DNA from: DASWTL01 sp036402155 | GTDB taxonomy: Bacteria; Bacteroidota; Bacteroidia; Sphingobacteriales; Sphingobacteriaceae | Direction: 5' to 3' | NCBI GenBank assembly: GCA_036402155.1 | Contig: DASWTL010000247.1 | Location: 1 to 29,711, forward strand | Length of the DNA stretch: 29,711 nt | Part shown: positions 15,831 to 24,374 of the stretch, piece after piece | Layout: the number at the start of each line of letters is the position of its first letter | Numbering within the stretch: the stretch's first letter is position 1 | The notes under the pieces: model-generated | Database searches by the model: none | Told to the model about the DNA's origin: nothing | Seen by the model: the letters and a program-made list of their open reading frames with translations, nothing else | Position numbers and translations under genes: made by a program

Positions 15831-17279
15831 TTAAAACTCTGCATTCTTTGGAAACCTTGGGAAAGCGATCACATCCCGAATATTGGTCATGCCTGTAACA
15901 AAAAGAACCAGGCGTTCAAAACCTAAGCCAAAGCCGGAGTGCGGGGCAGATCCAAAACGGCGGGTATCCAGGTACCAGTCCATTTCTTTTGCGGGGATAT
16001 TCATTTCTTCCATGCGTTGTTCAAGCAGGTCTAAACGCTCTTCACGTTGAGATCCGCCAACAATTTCCCCAATTCCGGGGAACAGGATATCCATGGCCCG
16101 CACCGTTCTCCTGCCTTCTGCATCCACTTCATTCTGGCGCATATAAAAAGATTTAATGTCGGCCGGGTAATCAGTAAGTATAACGGGTTTTTTAAAATGC
16201 TTTTCTACCAGATAGCGTTCATGTTCCGACTGAAGATCTGAACCCCATCCTTCAATAAGGTATTTAAACTGCTTTTTCTGGTTTGGTTTTGAGTTTTTAA
16301 GGATATCTATAGCTTCGGTATAGGTTAATCTTTCAAAATCATTTTCCAGGCAAAAATTGAGTTTGGCTATAAGATCAAGATCGGAGCGTTCGTTCTGCGG
16401 CTTCTGTTTTTCCTCCTCGAGCAGGCGGGTTTTCAAAAACTCTAATTCTTCTGAACAATGATCCAATGCATACCTGATCAGATACTTAAGCAGATCCTCT
16501 GCCAGCTGCATATTATCTTTAAGCTCGTAAAAAGCCATTTCAGGTTCTATCATCCAGAACTCTGCCAGATGCCGGGTCGTATTAGAGTTCTCTGCACGGA
16601 ACGTTGGGCCGAAGGTATAGATCTCTCCGAATGCCATGGCTGCAAGCTCACCTTCCAATTGGCCGGATACAGTAAGGTTTGTAGCTTTTCCAAAAAAGTC
16701 TTCTTTGTAGTTTACTGTTCCGTCTTCATTCCTGGGGATATTATCCGGATCCAGGGTCGAAACCCTGAACATTTCTCCGGCGCCTTCAGCATCTGAAGCG
16801 GTAATTATCGGGGTATGGATATATACAAATCCACGGTCATTGAAAAACTTATTCACTGCGTAAGCCAGTGCGTGCCGAACCTTGAAAATGGCATTGAATG
16901 TATTGGTCCTGAAGCGCAGGTGGGCAATTTCACGCAAAAACTCCAGACTATGTTTTTTAGGTTGGAGCGGAAATTTTTCCGGATCACTATCTCCCAATAT
17001 TTCAAGGTTTCTTACTTTAACTTCAACACGTTGTCCTTTACCTAATGATTCAACCAGCTCACCGGTAACAGAAACAGCTGCTCCTGTGGTCAAACGCTTT
17101 AGTAAGTTATCATCAGTATTATTAAAATCAACTACAGCCTGGATGTTATTAATTGTCGATCCATCATTTATCGCAATAAATTGATTGTTGCGAAATGTCC
17201 TTACCCAACCTTTAATAGTTACTTCCTGTCCGAACTCTGACGAGTTTAATAAATCTTTGATTTTAATTCGCTGCGGCAT
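15831..17279 (-). CDS. asnS: Asparaginyl-tRNA synthetase
   Basis: Charges tRNA-Asn with asparagine using ATP. The 482-residue class II enzyme has an N-terminal OB-fold anticodon-binding domain (about 10-115, with EVTIKGWVRTFRNN) and the catalytic domain with motif 2 (FGPTFRAENSNTTRHLAEFW) and motif 3 (GFGLGFERLVLFVTGM, then NIRDVIAFPRFPKNAEF at the C-terminus). NTTRHLAEF distinguishes AsnRS from AspRS and LysRS. ATG 17279 (MPQRIKIKDLL) is preferred over ATG 17333 because a good promoter lies at 17304-17334, inside the longer version. A direct AsnRS implies that Asn-tRNA need not be made by the amidotransferase route. Confidence 0.97.
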   Translation of the reverse strand: MPQRIKIKDLLNSSEFGQEVTIKGWVRTFRNNQFIAINDGSTINNIQAVVDFNNTDDNLLKRLTTGAAVSVTGELVESLGKGQRVEVKVRNLEILGDSDPEKFPLQPKKHSLEFLREIAHLRFRTNTFNAIFKVRHALAYAVNKFFNDRGFVYIHTPIITASDAEGAGEMFRVSTLDPDNIPRNEDGTVNYKEDFFGKATNLTVSGQLEGELAAMAFGEIYTFGPTFRAENSNTTRHLAEFWMIEPEMAFYELKDNMQLAEDLLKYLIRYALDHCSEELEFLKTRLLEEEKQKPQNERSDLDLIAKLNFCLENDFERLTYTEAIDILKNSKPNQKKQFKYLIEGWGSDLQSEHERYLVEKHFKKPVILTDYPADIKSFYMRQNEVDAEGRRTVRAMDILFPGIGEIVGGSQREERLDLLEQRMEEMNIPAKEMDWYLDTRRFGSAPHSGFGLGFERLVLFVTGMTNIRDVIAFPRFPKNAEF

Positions 17280-17303
17280 TTTATATTTTTCTAGCTTAAA
17301 ATG

Positions 17304-17334
17304 CAAAAATACAAACCTTTCTATATGAACCAAT
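17304..17334 (-). promoter_or_regulatory. Promoter of asnS
   Basis: The minus strand reads ATTG (17334-17331), 19 bases, then TATTTTTG (17311-17304). The -7 box is an exact TAnnTTTG match, the -33 box differs from TTTG in one base, and spacing is normal. It gives a leader of about 20 bases before ATG 17279. Confidence 0.55.
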
Positions 17335-17378
17335 ATCTTATTTGATGATAGCCGATATTATGAGAGCTGAAAATCTTA

Positions 17379-17852
17379 ATGCGCATACAATCTGAATTCA
17401 AACCATTTAATACAGCTATATGTATAACTCATATGGGATATTACTTAAATATTAAAATTACACCTATGGATTCGAAGGATCTTGAGATGTTCTATTTTGA
17501 TGACAGGACGTTTGTTACGCTTTGCAAACAGCTTGAACGGGAAATAAAAGGGTTACATGAGTTTAATGCGGAAAACGCATACGATCTCAGGCTGATCTAT
17601 AAAAAATTTGAACTATTTCTTGCGGTTTACTACAAAAGTAAGGGCAGGGATGATATTGACTATAAATCTGAATCGCGGAAAGAAATAGCTGAGGAAATTA
17701 ATCTGGCAGCATACTCAGTTCCTGATGATAGCACTGAAAGCGAGGAAACTCTGAAAGAGAATTTCAACGATGCAAAAGAGAAGCTTAACAAAGTGCTGGA
17801 GGATGTGATTTACCAGGTTGCCTGGAAGAATCCATCCGGTGAAACATTCTGA
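17379..17852 (+). CDS. Small acidic protein of unknown function
   Basis: A protein of up to 157 residues without signal peptide or membrane segment. It is rich in charged residues and predicted helices (KQLEREIKGLHEFNAENAY, KFELFLAVYYKSKG, NFNDAKEKLNKVLEDVIYQV), with an acidic linker in between (DDSTESEE). No family is recognised. The start is uncertain: ATG 17379 gives an N-terminus of unremarkable composition, while ATG 17433 (MGYYLNIKITPMD) and ATG 17466 are reasonable alternatives. It is divergent from asnS and ends eight bases before a strong bidirectional terminator, which supports its being a real transcription unit. Confidence 0.6.
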   Translation: MRIQSEFKPFNTAICITHMGYYLNIKITPMDSKDLEMFYFDDRTFVTLCKQLEREIKGLHEFNAENAYDLRLIYKKFELFLAVYYKSKGRDDIDYKSESRKEIAEEINLAAYSVPDDSTESEETLKENFNDAKEKLNKVLEDVIYQVAWKNPSGETF

Positions 17853-17860
17853 TATAAAAA

Positions 17861-17887
17861 AGGCGGCTCAGATCTACTGAACCGCCT
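17861..17887. terminator. Bidirectional intrinsic terminator
   Basis: AGGCGGCTCAG (17861-17871) pairs with CTGAACCGCCT (17877-17887), 11 bp with one mismatch and loop ATCTA. A run of six A on the left gives the T run for the minus-strand PepSY-like gene. On the right the plus strand continues with CCCTTTC. It separates two convergent genes. Confidence 0.8.
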
Positions 17888-17909
17888 CCCTTTCATTGCC
17901 TTTCTAATA

Positions 17910-18821
17910 TTATCTTAATGTCATTGCCGACACAAACTGGCCGCTTGCATCAAACTGCAATGCATATTTGGTTAAGTTGGCATCAATAAATACCAGATAA
18001 CCTTTTAATGTACCATTCAATTTGATGGCAAAAGCTTTTTGAAGCACATAATTCGGATAGGTAGCAGATAAGTAAGTTTGAACAGCTACAGGTAATTCTG
18101 TAACTTTTAATTCGATTCCTTTTCCGGCGTGGGTTGGTATTTTAATACGTTTAATAAAGACACCTGCTGAAGAAAACGCGGTTGCATAATATGCATCATT
18201 CTTGCTGAATACAATGATACTTCCGTCTTTATTTACAACAGCATGCATTAAGGTATCCTGAGCGTAGGTGGTAGAAAAATACAATTTGATAGCCGGAGAC
18301 AGTGCACTTACAGCTATGGTATCACGATGTTTCCAGTCACGGTGCTCAAACCATCCTCCAAGGTGCCATCCGGTACCTTTAAGGTTGCGTTTTTCTCTAA
18401 GTTCCAATACCTTGATAAAATTACCGCTCGCATCAAACTGTAAAGCTACAGGCTTATTGTTAAACCTGATGGCTACCACATAATTGGCTGTGGTTGAATC
18501 TTTTCTTGTTATTTTAAAAGCCTTCAAGAAAGTGCTTCCCGAGTAGTTGGCAGAGATATAGGTAGTAATAGTTGCCGGTAATGCGGTTTCTTCAATCCGG
18601 ATCTTCCGGTCATCCTTTTTACAAGCATCTACAGCATAAATGGAATCTGATGAGCTCATTGTTCCATCTGCGGTAATACTTGCAGCAATTGCAATTGCAG
18701 TTGATGGTTCATTTGAAGTGGTTTCCGGATTTTCAACCGGCTCTTTCTGGCATGATGAGAAAAGCATCAATACAGCAGCCGCTGCTACCAATGCTTTATT
18801 AAATGGTTGGATTGTTTTCAT
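17910..18821 (-). CDS. Lipoprotein with three PepSY-like repeats
   Basis: A 303-residue lipoprotein (signal peptide ending LMLFSSC, Cys24). After a disordered linker it holds three copies of the PepSY-like unit common in Bacteroidota secreted proteins (DUF2874 type): an ALPATITTYISANYSG-like helix followed by strands that end in ALQFDASGNFIKVLEL. Copies lie at about 73-140, 165-228 and 232-303. The first and third are well conserved (FDASGNF and FDASGQF), while the middle one is diverged (FSSAGVF). The role of such proteins is unclear; inhibition of peptidases has been suggested for PepSY-like folds. It is a single gene that shares the terminator at 17861-17887 with its convergent neighbour. 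Confidence 0.82.
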   Translation of the reverse strand: MKTIQPFNKALVAAAAVLMLFSSCQKEPVENPETTSNEPSTAIAIAASITADGTMSSSDSIYAVDACKKDDRKIRIEETALPATITTYISANYSGSTFLKAFKITRKDSTTANYVVAIRFNNKPVALQFDASGNFIKVLELREKRNLKGTGWHLGGWFEHRDWKHRDTIAVSALSPAIKLYFSTTYAQDTLMHAVVNKDGSIIVFSKNDAYYATAFSSAGVFIKRIKIPTHAGKGIELKVTELPVAVQTYLSATYPNYVLQKAFAIKLNGTLKGYLVFIDANLTKYALQFDASGQFVSAMTLR

Positions 18822-19058
18822 GATAATTTGGTTTTATTTAACAACGAAGCTATAGCTGTAAAATGAAGAGAAGATGAATTTTTCTGAATATTTAAACAAT
18901 TATTATGTTTAATGATCTGCTTAAAATCAGAAGGTAGTGGCAGTCTTTAAAGACAAAAAGTTAGTAGAAAAATCGCCATGGCTCGTGAAATATGATGCCG
19001 GATTACATGATGGGAGTAAATAGATAGCGGGTATCACTATAAATAGCGATAAACAAAA

Positions 19059-19083
19059 AAAGACCCTCGCAATAAGGGTCTTT
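19059..19083 (-). terminator. Intrinsic terminator of sucC
   Basis: AAAGACCCT (19059-19067) pairs perfectly with AGGGTCTTT (19075-19083), loop CGCAATA. The A-rich bases on its left (AAACAAAAA) give a T run on the minus strand. It lies 25 bases after the sucC stop. Confidence 0.88.
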
Positions 19084-19107
19084 CGTTCATATTATTTAAA
19101 CAAGTTT

Positions 19108-20301
19108 TTAAGCAGAGAATACTTTTCTTACCAGTTCCGCCGCTTCTTTTAATTGTATTGCTGAATAAACCTTTAATCCTGATTCATCAATCAGTTTTTT
19201 AGCTTCTACAGCGTTGGTTCCCTGTAAGCGTACAATGATAGGAACAGGAATATTGCCAATTTCTTTATAAGCATCTATAACACCCTGGGCTACACGGTCG
19301 CAACGTACAATACCACCGAATATATTGATCAGTATGGCTTTTACATTAGGATCTTGAAGAATAATATTAAAAGCAGCTTTAACAGTTTGTGCATTGGCAG
19401 TACCACCCACATCCAGGAAGTTAGCAGGCTCACCGCCGGCTAGTTTGATGATATCCATGGTAGCCATAGCAAGTCCCGCTCCATTAACCATACAGCCCAC
19501 GTTTCCGTCAAGTTTTACATAGTTAAGGTTTGATTTGCTTGCTTCCACTTCCATCGGGTCTTCTTCCGAAGTATCGCGCATATCTTCATAATCAGGATGA
19601 CGGAATAAACCATTATCATCCAGATTTACTTTAGCATCAACTGCAAGTATTTTATTATCAGATGTTTTAAGAACGGGGTTTATTTCAAACATCGATGAGT
19701 CTGTGGCTTCATAAGCTTTGTAGAGCGAAGCAACGAATTTCGTCATTTCTTTAAAAGCCTGGCCGCTAAGACCCAGATTGAAAGCTATTTTCCGGGTTTG
19801 AAAAGGCTGAAGACCTACTTTAGGATCAATTTCTTCTTTAAATATCAGGTGAGGAGTGTGCTCTGCAACTTCTTCAATATCCATCCCACCCTCGGTAGAG
19901 TACATAATCGTATTGCGTCCTTTTGCACGATCTAAAAGTACGCTCATGTAAAACTCTTTTGTTTCACTTTCACCAGGATAATATACATCCTGAGCAATCA
20001 AAACTTTACTTACCAGTTTACCTTCTGGTCCGGTTTGAGGAGTAATCAGCTGCATCCCAAGAATGTTTTCTGATTTCTCTTTAACCTCATCCAGGTTCTT
20101 TGCGAGCTTAACACCACCCCCTTTACCCCGTCCGCCGGCATGGATCTGTGCTTTTACCACAACCCAATCAGAATTATATTCTTCTTTCAATTTTTTTGCA
20201 GCTTCTACTGCCTCTTCAGGAGTGTTGGCAACAATACCTTCCTGTACTGTTACCCCGAAGCTTTTTAGTATCGCTTTACCTTGATATTCGTGAATATTCA
20301 T
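19108..20301 (-). CDS. sucC: Succinyl-CoA ligase (ADP-forming) beta subunit
   Basis: With SucD it converts succinyl-CoA to succinate with formation of ATP in the TCA cycle. At 397 residues it has the standard length. It begins MNIHEYQGKAILKSFGV, has the ATP-grasp nucleotide-binding region (VVVKAQIHAGGRGKGGGVKL, about 46-65), the Mg-binding region (SSMFEINPVL, then ILAVDAKVNLDDN), and the CoA-ligase domain (GCMVNGAGLAMATMDIIKLAGG, FLDVGG, INIFGGIVRCD). sucD is not adjacent: the gene is followed by its own terminator and preceded by an unrelated divergent gene, so the two subunits are encoded apart here. Confidence 0.97.
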   Translation of the reverse strand: MNIHEYQGKAILKSFGVTVQEGIVANTPEEAVEAAKKLKEEYNSDWVVVKAQIHAGGRGKGGGVKLAKNLDEVKEKSENILGMQLITPQTGPEGKLVSKVLIAQDVYYPGESETKEFYMSVLLDRAKGRNTIMYSTEGGMDIEEVAEHTPHLIFKEEIDPKVGLQPFQTRKIAFNLGLSGQAFKEMTKFVASLYKAYEATDSSMFEINPVLKTSDNKILAVDAKVNLDDNGLFRHPDYEDMRDTSEEDPMEVEASKSNLNYVKLDGNVGCMVNGAGLAMATMDIIKLAGGEPANFLDVGGTANAQTVKAAFNIILQDPNVKAILINIFGGIVRCDRVAQGVIDAYKEIGNIPVPIIVRLQGTNAVEAKKLIDESGLKVYSAIQLKEAAELVRKVFSA

Positions 20302-20579
20302 TGATTAAAATTTGCTGGCCGTAAAACTACCATTTTGTACCATATTCTTATAATTTAATACAGGATAATTTATAATTAGTAGTTTTTTTATTACTCACAA
20401 AAAATTAAGACTTTAGATGAACCATAATTATACTTTTTTCAAAGTAACATGTATAGTTATTTATTCTTAAAAAGCTTTATTCCGGTCAGAGATGTTTAGG
20501 GTTCTTGATCGGAAAAGGTTATTGCCAAATGTGTCAAACATTTCAAACCGGTTCAGAGGGGCCGGCCAACTCAACCTAT

Positions 20580-23500
20580 ATGAGAATACAACTACTTATT
20601 GCAATCGTTTTTTTTGCTGGTAAATGCTGTGTGCTTGCACAAACTGCGAATGATCTTCCTGAACGCAAGCCGTTTATTTTAACAACACTGATAGTGGATA
20701 AGGGTAAGGCTAATTCAATAATTGTTTCTCCGGATATCGCTGAATATAAACAACTTGCAAAAAAGTTGCAGCACGCTATTCAAATCTCTTCGGGATCTCA
20801 ACTGCAGATTGTGATTGATGACAAAATTGCAAATAAGCGTGGGGAACTTGATCCTTCAGGCCCCCGGCAGAATATGATCGTTCTTGGAAATTTAGGAAAT
20901 AACGGTTTGGTGGCACATCTTTATTTCAGAGGGTACTGTGCCGTTGATGCTACCTATCCTGGTAAAAATGGGTATGTAGTTCAGACTATTTGTGATCCGT
21001 GGGCAAATGGAACGAATGTAATTGTTTTGGGAGGCAGTAACTTCGCTGGTGTAGAGAAAGCTACCGAACGTTTTTGTGCAGATTTGCCTAAAGGTGCCAC
21101 TGTAAGTATCCCGAGACATTTAAAACATGAACTAAATACAAACTACAGGATTTCTGATCCGGGTGATGAAGAGATAGCTGAAATTCTGGTTAAATCAGCA
21201 GCAGAGTTTAAAACCGGCAAACAGGCAGGGTTATTTAATCCCATAGTTCAGGCGGGTAATGCGTATGCACTTAGCGGTAACGAAGGTCAGGCAAAGTTAT
21301 TCAGGGAATTGCTTTTCCTGGAATATGATCTTAAAACAAATAGCCCTGCAGCTTTTGATAGCCCCTGGGGCGGTGCCGCCGATTTTCTGTTTGCACCTTT
21401 AATAGCTGCATGGGATAAAGTAGAGGAAAGTCCTTCTTTTGATGAAAAGGATCGAAAGAAAATGCTGGACATTCTATTGGAATATATCCACTATTATGAA
21501 AACTATGCGTACATACCGGCTTTTAAAACGTCTGTACTCCGTACTAATCATCATACTTTTCCGGGACAGGGATTTACGGCAGCGGGCCAGTACTTTATGA
21601 AATATTACCCCTCTTATGCCGAAGGTGCAGAATGGCTTGAAATGGGGGATAATTGTTTCCGGTTACAGCAGCAATCATGGAAATCGCAGGAAGACTGTGG
21701 CTCTTATGCAGGTATTTCTATGCGGCACATGTGTTATTATGCTACCTCCCGCTCTGATTTCACCTGGTTTGATTCGGGCCGTGCCAATATTGCCGGCGAC
21801 CTGGCTATTATGACGATGGATAATCTGGGATATCAATGCTCGTTCGGCGACATAGCAGGCTTCAATTCGAATAAGTATGACGCCTTGTGGAATTCACTGG
21901 CCACTGTTCAGCGCAATGGCCGTTATTCGTGGGCGGTACAAAAAGGTTTTGATGCCTCAAAATCTTCTGAAACGGATACGCTTACGATGCCTGTGTATGT
22001 ACCTCCTGTTGAGCCTACGGATCTTTTAGGTACAAAGTACTTCCCAATGGATTCACTTTTTTATGCTACATTAAATGGAAGAGGCAATAGTCAGGGTAAA
22101 ATTAAACGGGAGAATACGTTCGACAAATTATTTTTCCGCTCTTCGTTTGATCCGCAAAAACAATACCTGGCCCTTGATGGCGTGAACGTGGGTTACCATG
22201 GTCATCGTGATGGGAATTCGATTCTGCGGCTTACAGACCGTGGCCGTATCTGGCTGGCGGATGCTGACTATATTAAATCGTCTGCCAAGTTTCATAATAC
22301 ATTGCTGATCTTTCGGGATGGTGAAACTTCCGGGATGCCGCCATTCATCAGGCGGGATCTGGTATCAGACCTTCCGCATATTGGTATGTCCCGTACTACC
22401 ACCACCAATTATGCTGGTACCGACTGGACACGCAACATTATTTGGGATAAAGAAAGAGCCTTTATCATCATTGACGAAGTAAAAGCAAACAGCGCTGAAT
22501 CATATAGTATTAGCGCTCAATGGCATACGTTAGGAAAACCGCTTTTAAATAATAATACATTTAGCGTAAGTCAATCCGGAGAACAATTCACCATTCAAAA
22601 TCTTAACGGATCACGTCTCAGAACATTTACCGATGCTGAAATGGGTAAAAACTGGATCGGGTACAAATATGCTGATCCGGTTATTACTACTTTACAACAG
22701 ACCGCTAAGCGCGATATGCGTAAAGGGGATAAGATGTATATTATTAATGTTTTAAGTACCAATGCTGAGGGCAAAAACGCAATTAAAGCTGTTCGGGCAA
22801 ATGATTCTATGGTTGTTGTTGGGAGTGGGAAAGACCGCGCAGTAATTGGTGTGGGTGGTGCAAAAATAGATGGTTTGGAAACTGATGCTAAGCTTTACTG
22901 GCTAACCCCGTCACGACTGGCACTCGGGGGCGCTAAAAAGCTGATCATCAGGAATAAGATCATCTTTCAATCTGCTGATTCAGTATCGGCAGAGATCGAA
23001 GCCGGTAAGGTAGTATTTATTGCTGAGAAGCTTACAAGGGTAACCATTCCTGCTTCCGGTAAACAATTAATTTTAGATGCAGCGCCGGTAAGAGCAATCA
23101 AAGGAAAACATCCGTTAACAATAGATATTCCGGTCGGAAGACATGTAATAACGGGTATTGACCTGGCATCGGAATTTGCCTTTGGTTTTCCAACAGATGC
23201 ACCTGTTGAACCCGCAAGGCCAATAACCGGTACTTTACAGAAGCTTAAAGAAATAGCAGAATTCAATCCGGATAATGCAACCATCGCACGGCCAATAGCC
23301 GGTGATAGTCATGGACTTTATGTTGCAGGGAACGATGGTATTGTTTATGCTCTCACCACAGATGCTAAAACCCGTTGGAAATACACGTTAGGTGGAGACA
23401 TTCGTGCCATCTGGACGGGTAAGCTGACTAACGATGCCCCCAGCCGGATTGTAGCAGGGAATGCTGCAGGAAAAATTGTTGTTTTGGATCAGAACGGTAA

Positions 23501-24293
23501 GCTGATCTGGCAGCAACAGTTGCCTTTATACAGAAGCGTTTCAGCAGTGGTTTATTTCACATCTGCAGACTTGAGTGGGGATGGGAACAGATCATTGATC
23601 GTTGGTTCCGACAACTGGCATCATTATGCGTATGATACTGCCGGCTCACTTCTTTGGGAATTTTTAAGTATTCATCCGTCCAGTTCAGGCGCTGCAATTG
23701 ATCTTGACGGAGATGGTAAGCAGGAAGTAATTGCAGGAACCCAATACTATTCCTGGAATGCCATTACTCCTGGCGGTAAGCAGAAGTGGGTGATTAACCG
23801 TGTTGGTCCCGGCGCCAATGCCGTTGCTACAGCGGATCTTTCTGAAATGACTAAACCTTTTGTGTACATAGCAGGCGCTGATGGAAATATTTATGCCGTT
23901 GATGCTGATGGCAAACGCCCATGGACTTTTAATACCGGCGATGGGGCAACATGTCTGGAATTAATGGATGTAGATGGTGATGGAAAGAAGGAGATATTAA
24001 CAGGCACACTTAATTCTAATCTTTTTGCTATTAAAGCCGATGGCAGCCGTTTATGGCGCAGGGATGTTGATGAGCCCATCCTGACCATGGTACAAACGGA
24101 TCTGGATGGTGATGGAAGCATGGAGATCGTAATTGGCACTGATGATGGGCATGTAAAGGCATTAACCGGGAATGGAAAACCTTTTGCAGAGTGGGTAACT
24201 TCGGGATCTGTAAACAAATTAATTACCCTCTCCAATGGCCGGGTTGCTGCCTCAACCAGTGAAGGGAAGATTGTTGTTTTAGGAATAAAGTAA
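20580..24293 (+). CDS. Heparinase II/III-like secreted protein fused to a C-terminal seven-repeat beta-propeller
   Basis: A 1237-residue exported protein (signal peptide MRIQLLIAIVFFAGKCCVLAQ; ATG 20580 rather than the in-frame ATG 20505, which places 25 unrelated residues before it). Three parts are visible. Residues 30-200 have the look of the N-terminal domain of alpha-glucuronidase-like proteins (NVIVLGGSNFAGVEKATERF). Residues 215-700 resemble heparinase II/III polysaccharide lyases: an alpha-helical barrel with RTNHHTF (His324, His325) and a beta-sandwich with YHGHRDGNS (His540, His542) and FHNTL (His572). Residues 905-1237 form seven repeats of about 44 residues with PQQ-like strands; four repeats have Ca-binding DxDGDG-type loops (997, 1041, 1130, 1174). 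Substrate and activity are inferred only. No carbohydrate genes adjoin it. Confidence 0.8.
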   Translation: MRIQLLIAIVFFAGKCCVLAQTANDLPERKPFILTTLIVDKGKANSIIVSPDIAEYKQLAKKLQHAIQISSGSQLQIVIDDKIANKRGELDPSGPRQNMIVLGNLGNNGLVAHLYFRGYCAVDATYPGKNGYVVQTICDPWANGTNVIVLGGSNFAGVEKATERFCADLPKGATVSIPRHLKHELNTNYRISDPGDEEIAEILVKSAAEFKTGKQAGLFNPIVQAGNAYALSGNEGQAKLFRELLFLEYDLKTNSPAAFDSPWGGAADFLFAPLIAAWDKVEESPSFDEKDRKKMLDILLEYIHYYENYAYIPAFKTSVLRTNHHTFPGQGFTAAGQYFMKYYPSYAEGAEWLEMGDNCFRLQQQSWKSQEDCGSYAGISMRHMCYYATSRSDFTWFDSGRANIAGDLAIMTMDNLGYQCSFGDIAGFNSNKYDALWNSLATVQRNGRYSWAVQKGFDASKSSETDTLTMPVYVPPVEPTDLLGTKYFPMDSLFYATLNGRGNSQGKIKRENTFDKLFFRSSFDPQKQYLALDGVNVGYHGHRDGNSILRLTDRGRIWLADADYIKSSAKFHNTLLIFRDGETSGMPPFIRRDLVSDLPHIGMSRTTTTNYAGTDWTRNIIWDKERAFIIIDEVKANSAESYSISAQWHTLGKPLLNNNTFSVSQSGEQFTIQNLNGSRLRTFTDAEMGKNWIGYKYADPVITTLQQTAKRDMRKGDKMYIINVLSTNAEGKNAIKAVRANDSMVVVGSGKDRAVIGVGGAKIDGLETDAKLYWLTPSRLALGGAKKLIIRNKIIFQSADSVSAEIEAGKVVFIAEKLTRVTIPASGKQLILDAAPVRAIKGKHPLTIDIPVGRHVITGIDLASEFAFGFPTDAPVEPARPITGTLQKLKEIAEFNPDNATIARPIAGDSHGLYVAGNDGIVYALTTDAKTRWKYTLGGDIRAIWTGKLTNDAPSRIVAGNAAGKIVVLDQNGKLIWQQQLPLYRSVSAVVYFTSADLSGDGNRSLIVGSDNWHHYAYDTAGSLLWEFLSIHPSSSGAAIDLDGDGKQEVIAGTQYYSWNAITPGGKQKWVINRVGPGANAVATADLSEMTKPFVYIAGADGNIYAVDADGKRPWTFNTGDGATCLELMDVDGDGKKEILTGTLNSNLFAIKADGSRLWRRDVDEPILTMVQTDLDGDGSMEIVIGTDDGHVKALTGNGKPFAEWVTSGSVNKLITLSNGRVAASTSEGKIVVLGIK

Positions 24294-24361
24294 GACTATC
24301 CGGGTTCATATGAACTTTAGACAGCCATCGTCTGAGGGTTAATAAAGTAGCAGATACTTTG

Positions 24362-24369
24362 TATCTTCG
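24362..24369 (+). promoter_or_regulatory. Probable -7 element of the lolD operon
   Basis: TATCTTCG matches TAnnTTTG in seven of eight positions and ends five bases before the lolD ATG at 24375, the close spacing also seen for other genes of this window. A -33 box is not clear. Confidence 0.35.
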
Positions 24370-24374
24370 CAGCA

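Noticed and set aside
17280..17333. N-terminal extension of asnS to ATG 17333
   Set aside because: The 18 extra residues are not AsnRS-like and the asnS promoter lies inside them.
20505..20579. Upstream in-frame ATG of the heparinase-like gene
   Set aside because: It would bury the signal peptide behind 25 polar residues; ATG 20580 puts the signal peptide at the N-terminus.
24304..24315. Perfect 12-bp palindrome GTTCATATGAAC before lolD
   Set aside because: It could be an operator, but it occurs once, no regulator gene is nearby, and a 12-bp AT-rich palindrome is expected by chance at this scale.
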